Of a stretch of 10,067 nt of DNA, positions 8,068 to 10,067 are shown piece by piece (positions within the stretch are counted from its first letter, which is position 1; each line of letters begins with the position of its first letter). The notes under the pieces were generated by a model. That model did not search any database, was not told the origin of the DNA, and saw only the letters and a program-made list of their open reading frames with translations. The position numbers were made by a program, and so were the translations under genes. This stretch comes from UBA5399 sp964464145 (GTDB lineage: Bacteria > Bacillota > Clostridia > Christensenellales > Christensenellaceae): assembly GCA_964464145.1 (NCBI GenBank), contig CAYXFB010000081.1, positions 1 to 10,067 on the forward strand. Reading direction: 5' to 3'.

Positions 8068-8717
8068 AGATAGAGCGCATAAAGTGCGGCATGGTGAATT
8101 GCTGGCTGATCAGCGGCGGGAACGGCAGCATACTGGTGGACACCGCCGTGTTTCACTATAAGGATATGCTTTACGAAAGGCTGAAGGAGCAAAACGTGAA
8201 GCTGATATTTCTGACGCACGGGCATACGGATCACACCGGAAACGCCGCCTTTTTGGCGCAAAAGCTGGGCGCGAAGATAGGCATGGCCGAGGCGGATGTG
8301 CCGCTAATTGGCGAGGATCTAAAGAAGCACCCCTTAACCGCGGACACCTTTTTGGGGCGCATGATATTGGGCAGCTCGGAGCGCAGTATGTATAAAGCGC
8401 CCCGCTTCACGCCCGACCTTTTTTTAAACGATGGAGACACGCTGACAGAATACGGCGCGCCGGGCGCTGTGGTGACCGCGCTTCCCGGCCATACGGCGGG
8501 CTCGCTGGGGCTTTTGTGCGACCAATATATTATTGTGGGCGACGCTATGTTCAACATAATGCGCCCCACTCACGCGCGGCTTTTTGAGAACGGGGAGACA
8601 ATGCTGCAAAGCACGCAAAAGATACTCACCTGTGGCGCCACCTCCATAATGCCCGGCCACGGCAGAGCCTTTCCGCCCTCAGCCCTGGCCAGCGAAAGGA
8701 CGGCTCCCATTGATTAA
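8064..8717 (+). CDS. Metallo-beta-lactamase-fold hydrolase (glyoxalase II-like family)
   Basis: Predicted zinc-dependent cytoplasmic hydrolase of 217 residues, with no signal peptide. The full metal-ligand set is visible: THGHTDH (His52, His54, Asp56, His57), His143 in PGHTAGS, Asp160 in VGDAMF and His199 in PGHGR. This arrangement fits two-metal glyoxalase II-like proteins rather than true beta-lactamases; hydroxyacylglutathione-type thioester hydrolysis is one known activity, but the substrate here is not predictable. The start ATG overlaps the murF stop (ATGA) and has GGAGGAG 8 nt upstream within murF, so it is translated from the same message. Its stop in turn overlaps the HAD gene. The tight linkage to ddl-murF may only be transcriptional convenience; a direct cell-wall role is not shown. 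Confidence 0.9.
   Translation: MKIERIKCGMVNCWLISGGNGSILVDTAVFHYKDMLYERLKEQNVKLIFLTHGHTDHTGNAAFLAQKLGAKIGMAEADVPLIGEDLKKHPLTADTFLGRMILGSSERSMYKAPRFTPDLFLNDGDTLTEYGAPGAVVTALPGHTAGSLGLLCDQYIIVGDAMFNIMRPTHARLFENGETMLQSTQKILTCGATSIMPGHGRAFPPSALASERTAPID
8695..8700 (+). promoter_or_regulatory. Ribosome binding site that fixes the TTG start of the HAD gene
   Basis: AAAGGA ends 9 nt before TTG 8710, a normal distance. The next in-frame ATG (codon 9) would remove the catalytic Asp8, so the TTG is the credible start despite being a non-ATG codon. Confidence 0.6.
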
Positions 8718-9357
8718 GGCGATACTGTTCGATATGGACGGCGTACTTATGGACTCCGAACCGGCCAGCTTCGCGCAGCATGGCCGCATGGCGCAAAGCC
8801 TGGGTTTAGAGCTTTCGGACGAGGAAAAAGCGCATTGCCTGGGCATACCCTCCCGTTCCATCTGGACATATCTGATAGAAAAATACGGGCTTACCGCCTC
8901 GCTGGATCATATACTGGATACCGAAAAAGAGGTTATGTGCGCCAAGTTCGCCTCGGGCGAGATACCGCCCATGGAGGGGGCCTTTGAAGCGCTCAAGCGG
9001 CTCCGGGATGCGGGCTGCAAGATCGGCATAGCCACCTCCAACCACGAGGTGAACGTTATATCCGCGCTAAAAAACAACGGCGCGCAAAACCATGTGGACG
9101 CGTACACGCACAACGCGAGCGTGACGGCGCACAAGCCCGCGCCCGACGTATATCTGCGCTGTGCGGAGCTTATAGGCGTGCCGCCCGCGCAATGCCTTGC
9201 CATAGAGGATTCCAAAAACGGCATACTCTCTGCGCGCGCGGCGGGTATGCGCGTGATAGGCTTTCGCTACAAGCCGCTTGAAGGAGTGCTGCCCGACGCG
9301 CAAATAAATGATTTTTCCGAGCTGACGCCCGAACTTGTGGCTTCGCTTGGCGAATAA
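8710..9357 (+). CDS. HAD-superfamily hydrolase, beta-phosphoglucomutase/phosphatase-like
   Basis: Predicted cytoplasmic phosphatase or phosphomutase of the haloacid dehalogenase superfamily, 215 residues. Motif I is FDMDGVLMDSE with nucleophile Asp8 and acid/base Asp10. A small helical C1-type cap spans about 15-85. Motif II is the Thr/Ser of IATSNH (109-110), motif III Lys142 in HKPAPDVYL, and motif IV Glu166-Asp167 in AIEDSKNGILSARAAG. This layout matches the PGMB/phosphoglycolate phosphatase-like group, which acts on sugar phosphates and similar small substrates; the exact substrate is not readable. It begins with TTG, supported by AAAGGA 9 nt upstream, and overlaps the preceding hydrolase gene by 8 bp, so it is probably the last gene of the ddl operon. 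The following gap contains inverted repeats but no clear U-tailed terminator. Confidence 0.9.
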   Translation: MIKAILFDMDGVLMDSEPASFAQHGRMAQSLGLELSDEEKAHCLGIPSRSIWTYLIEKYGLTASLDHILDTEKEVMCAKFASGEIPPMEGAFEALKRLRDAGCKIGIATSNHEVNVISALKNNGAQNHVDAYTHNASVTAHKPAPDVYLRCAELIGVPPAQCLAIEDSKNGILSARAAGMRVIGFRYKPLEGVLPDAQINDFSELTPELVASLGE

Positions 9358-9374
9358 CTGTTTATAATACTAAT

Positions 9375-9515
9375 ATCAAATTAAAAACAATGCTTTTAAT
9401 TTGATGTCACCTCGCTTTGCGAGGCTCATGTTCTGCGCCAAATGGCGCAGAACTCGTCTCATGCAATCCCGAACGCGCTTCGCGCTATAAAAAACGTAAC
9501 GTTTTTTAAACGGGA
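9375..9515. repeat. Array of consecutive inverted repeats between the HAD and VOC genes
   Basis: Four adjacent structures fill most of the 200-bp gap. ATCAAATTAAAA/TTTTAATTTGAT (9375-9386 and 9394-9405) is a perfect 12-bp stem. CCTCGC/GCGAGG (9410-9424) is a 6-bp stem with loop TTT. GTTCTGCGCC/GGCGCAGAAC (9430-9453) is a perfect 10-bp stem with loop AAAT. Last, TCCCG (9467-9471) pairs with CGGGA (9511-9515), enclosing a CGCG/CGCG hairpin (9474-9484) and AAAAAACGT/ACGTTTTTT (9489-9507), which looks like a three-way junction. The first stem might help end the ddl operon, though no U-run follows it. The set could be a dispersed repeat, a small structured RNA or a leader for the VOC gene. A TATAAT at 9363-9368 lacks a good -35. 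Confidence 0.6.
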
Positions 9516-9557
9516 ATAGTATATAACGATATCAATATAAATTAAGGAGAAATTTTC

Positions 9558-9980
9558 ATGCAACTTGAAATGTTCATCAATTTTGACGGCAACTGCCGAG
9601 AGGCGGCGGAGTTTTACGCCAAGGCCTTTGGCTCTAAGGTAAGCAATCTCATGACATTCTCTGAAGCGCCCCCCAATCCCGCCTACGAAATGCCCGAGGC
9701 GGACAAGGATAAGGTTATGTACGTGGGCGTACCCATGGGCGATACCGTGCTCATGATGATGGACATGCCCACGGGTATGCCGCTTAAAATGGGCAACAAC
9801 ATAAGCCCCACCCTCAGCCTGAACGACAAGGCCGAGGTGGAGCGCGTTTTTAAGGCGCTCAGCGAGGGCGGTACGGTGGATCAAGAATTGCAAAAAACAT
9901 TCTTCAGCGATCTTTACGGCATGATAACGGATAAATTCGGCGTTATCTGGCAGATACTATATTACAGCAGACCCGAATAA
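9558..9980 (+). CDS. VOC-superfamily (PhnB/glyoxalase-bleomycin resistance-like) protein
   Basis: Small cytoplasmic protein of 140 residues with the layout of PhnB-like members of the vicinal oxygen chelate superfamily. It opens with FINFDGNCREAAEFYAKAFG, where the family's first beta-alpha unit lies. PEADKDKVMYVGVPMGDTVLMMMDMP follows in the middle, and it ends with the conserved TDKFGVIWQILY close to the C-terminus. Family members bind a metal or are inactive scaffolds, with roles from antibiotic binding to small-molecule isomerisation; the name PhnB does not imply phosphonate use. The middle is rich in Met. AAGGAG stands 8 nt before the ATG, a strong ribosome site. The gene is separate from the ddl operon, downstream of an inverted-repeat array, and ends just before two terminator hairpins, so it is probably expressed alone. 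Function is unknown. Confidence 0.85.
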   Translation: MQLEMFINFDGNCREAAEFYAKAFGSKVSNLMTFSEAPPNPAYEMPEADKDKVMYVGVPMGDTVLMMMDMPTGMPLKMGNNISPTLSLNDKAEVERVFKALSEGGTVDQELQKTFFSDLYGMITDKFGVIWQILYYSRPE

Positions 9981-9990
9981 GAAAGCAAAA

Positions 9991-10016
9991 ACACGCCCTG
10001 TTTGAATAGGGCGTGT
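9991..10016 (-). terminator. Hairpin terminator, best read on the minus strand
   Basis: ACACGCCCT/AGGGCGTGT is a perfect 9-bp stem with an 8-base loop. On the plus strand it is followed by CAGACTG with no T-run, but on the minus strand it is followed by TTTTTGC. It therefore fits a terminator for a minus-strand gene beyond the right edge, facing the VOC gene; it may also slow plus-strand transcription. Confidence 0.6.
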
Positions 10017-10026
10017 CAGACTGTCG

Positions 10027-10055
10027 AAAAAGTCAACCAAAAGGTTGGCTTTTTT
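10027..10055 (+). terminator. Intrinsic terminator after the VOC gene, possibly bidirectional
   Basis: GTCAACC (10032-10038) pairs with GGTTGGC (10043-10049) around AAAA, with one G-U pair, flanked by AAAAA on the left and TTTTTT on the right. The stem plus U-run is a classical plus-strand terminator. The A-run gives a T-run on the other strand, so it could also act in reverse. Confidence 0.75.
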
Positions 10056-10067
10056 GTTAGAATAGAT

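Noticed and set aside
9558..9980. VOC protein as a true antibiotic-resistance gene
   Set aside because: PhnB-like members are mostly of unknown role and nothing in the sequence or context points to bleomycin or fosfomycin resistance.

Overview
The window looks like chromosomal DNA from a Gram-positive, low-oxygen-type bacterium, most likely an uncultured gut clostridium (Bacillota). This is an inference. It rests on the ddl-murF pair, Shine-Dalgarno sites of the GGAGG type, promoters with extended -10 boxes, a MacAB-like efflux set with a signal-anchored adaptor, and GC-rich genes with frequent ATA isoleucine codons separated by AT-rich gaps. No phage, transposase, CRISPR array, tRNA or rRNA was seen.

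Left half, all on the minus strand. Reading in the direction of transcription, a large membrane-fusion (adaptor) protein (5445-3139) is followed after 25 bp by an ABC ATPase (3112-2435), which overlaps a MacB/FtsX-type permease (2441-1275) by 7 bp. Together they form one tripartite-style ABC export operon. Next comes a gene-free stretch of about 450 bp holding a possible terminator, a possible dispersed repeat, a strong-looking promoter and a leader of about 150 nt with two stem-loops. It leads into metK (S-adenosylmethionine synthetase), which starts at 820 and runs off the left edge.

Right half, all on the plus strand. A divergent intergenic region (5446-5650) carries an extended -10 promoter for ddl (D-Ala-D-Ala ligase). 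ddl is followed by murF, which attaches the D-Ala-D-Ala product to the UDP-MurNAc-tripeptide. Two small enzyme genes follow with overlapping ends, a metallo-beta-lactamase-fold hydrolase and a HAD phosphatase/mutase-like protein, suggesting a four-gene transcript. A 200-bp gap packed with inverted repeats follows, then a lone VOC/PhnB-like gene and two back-to-back hairpin terminators at the right edge.

Most of the window is ordinary housekeeping. The parts most worth a second look are the unusually long adaptor (embedded surface-protein-like domain, duplicated lipoyl-like motif, Met/Gly-rich tail), the metK leader without a recognisable S-box, and the inverted-repeat array at 9375-9515. I did not find a convincing new multi-gene system.
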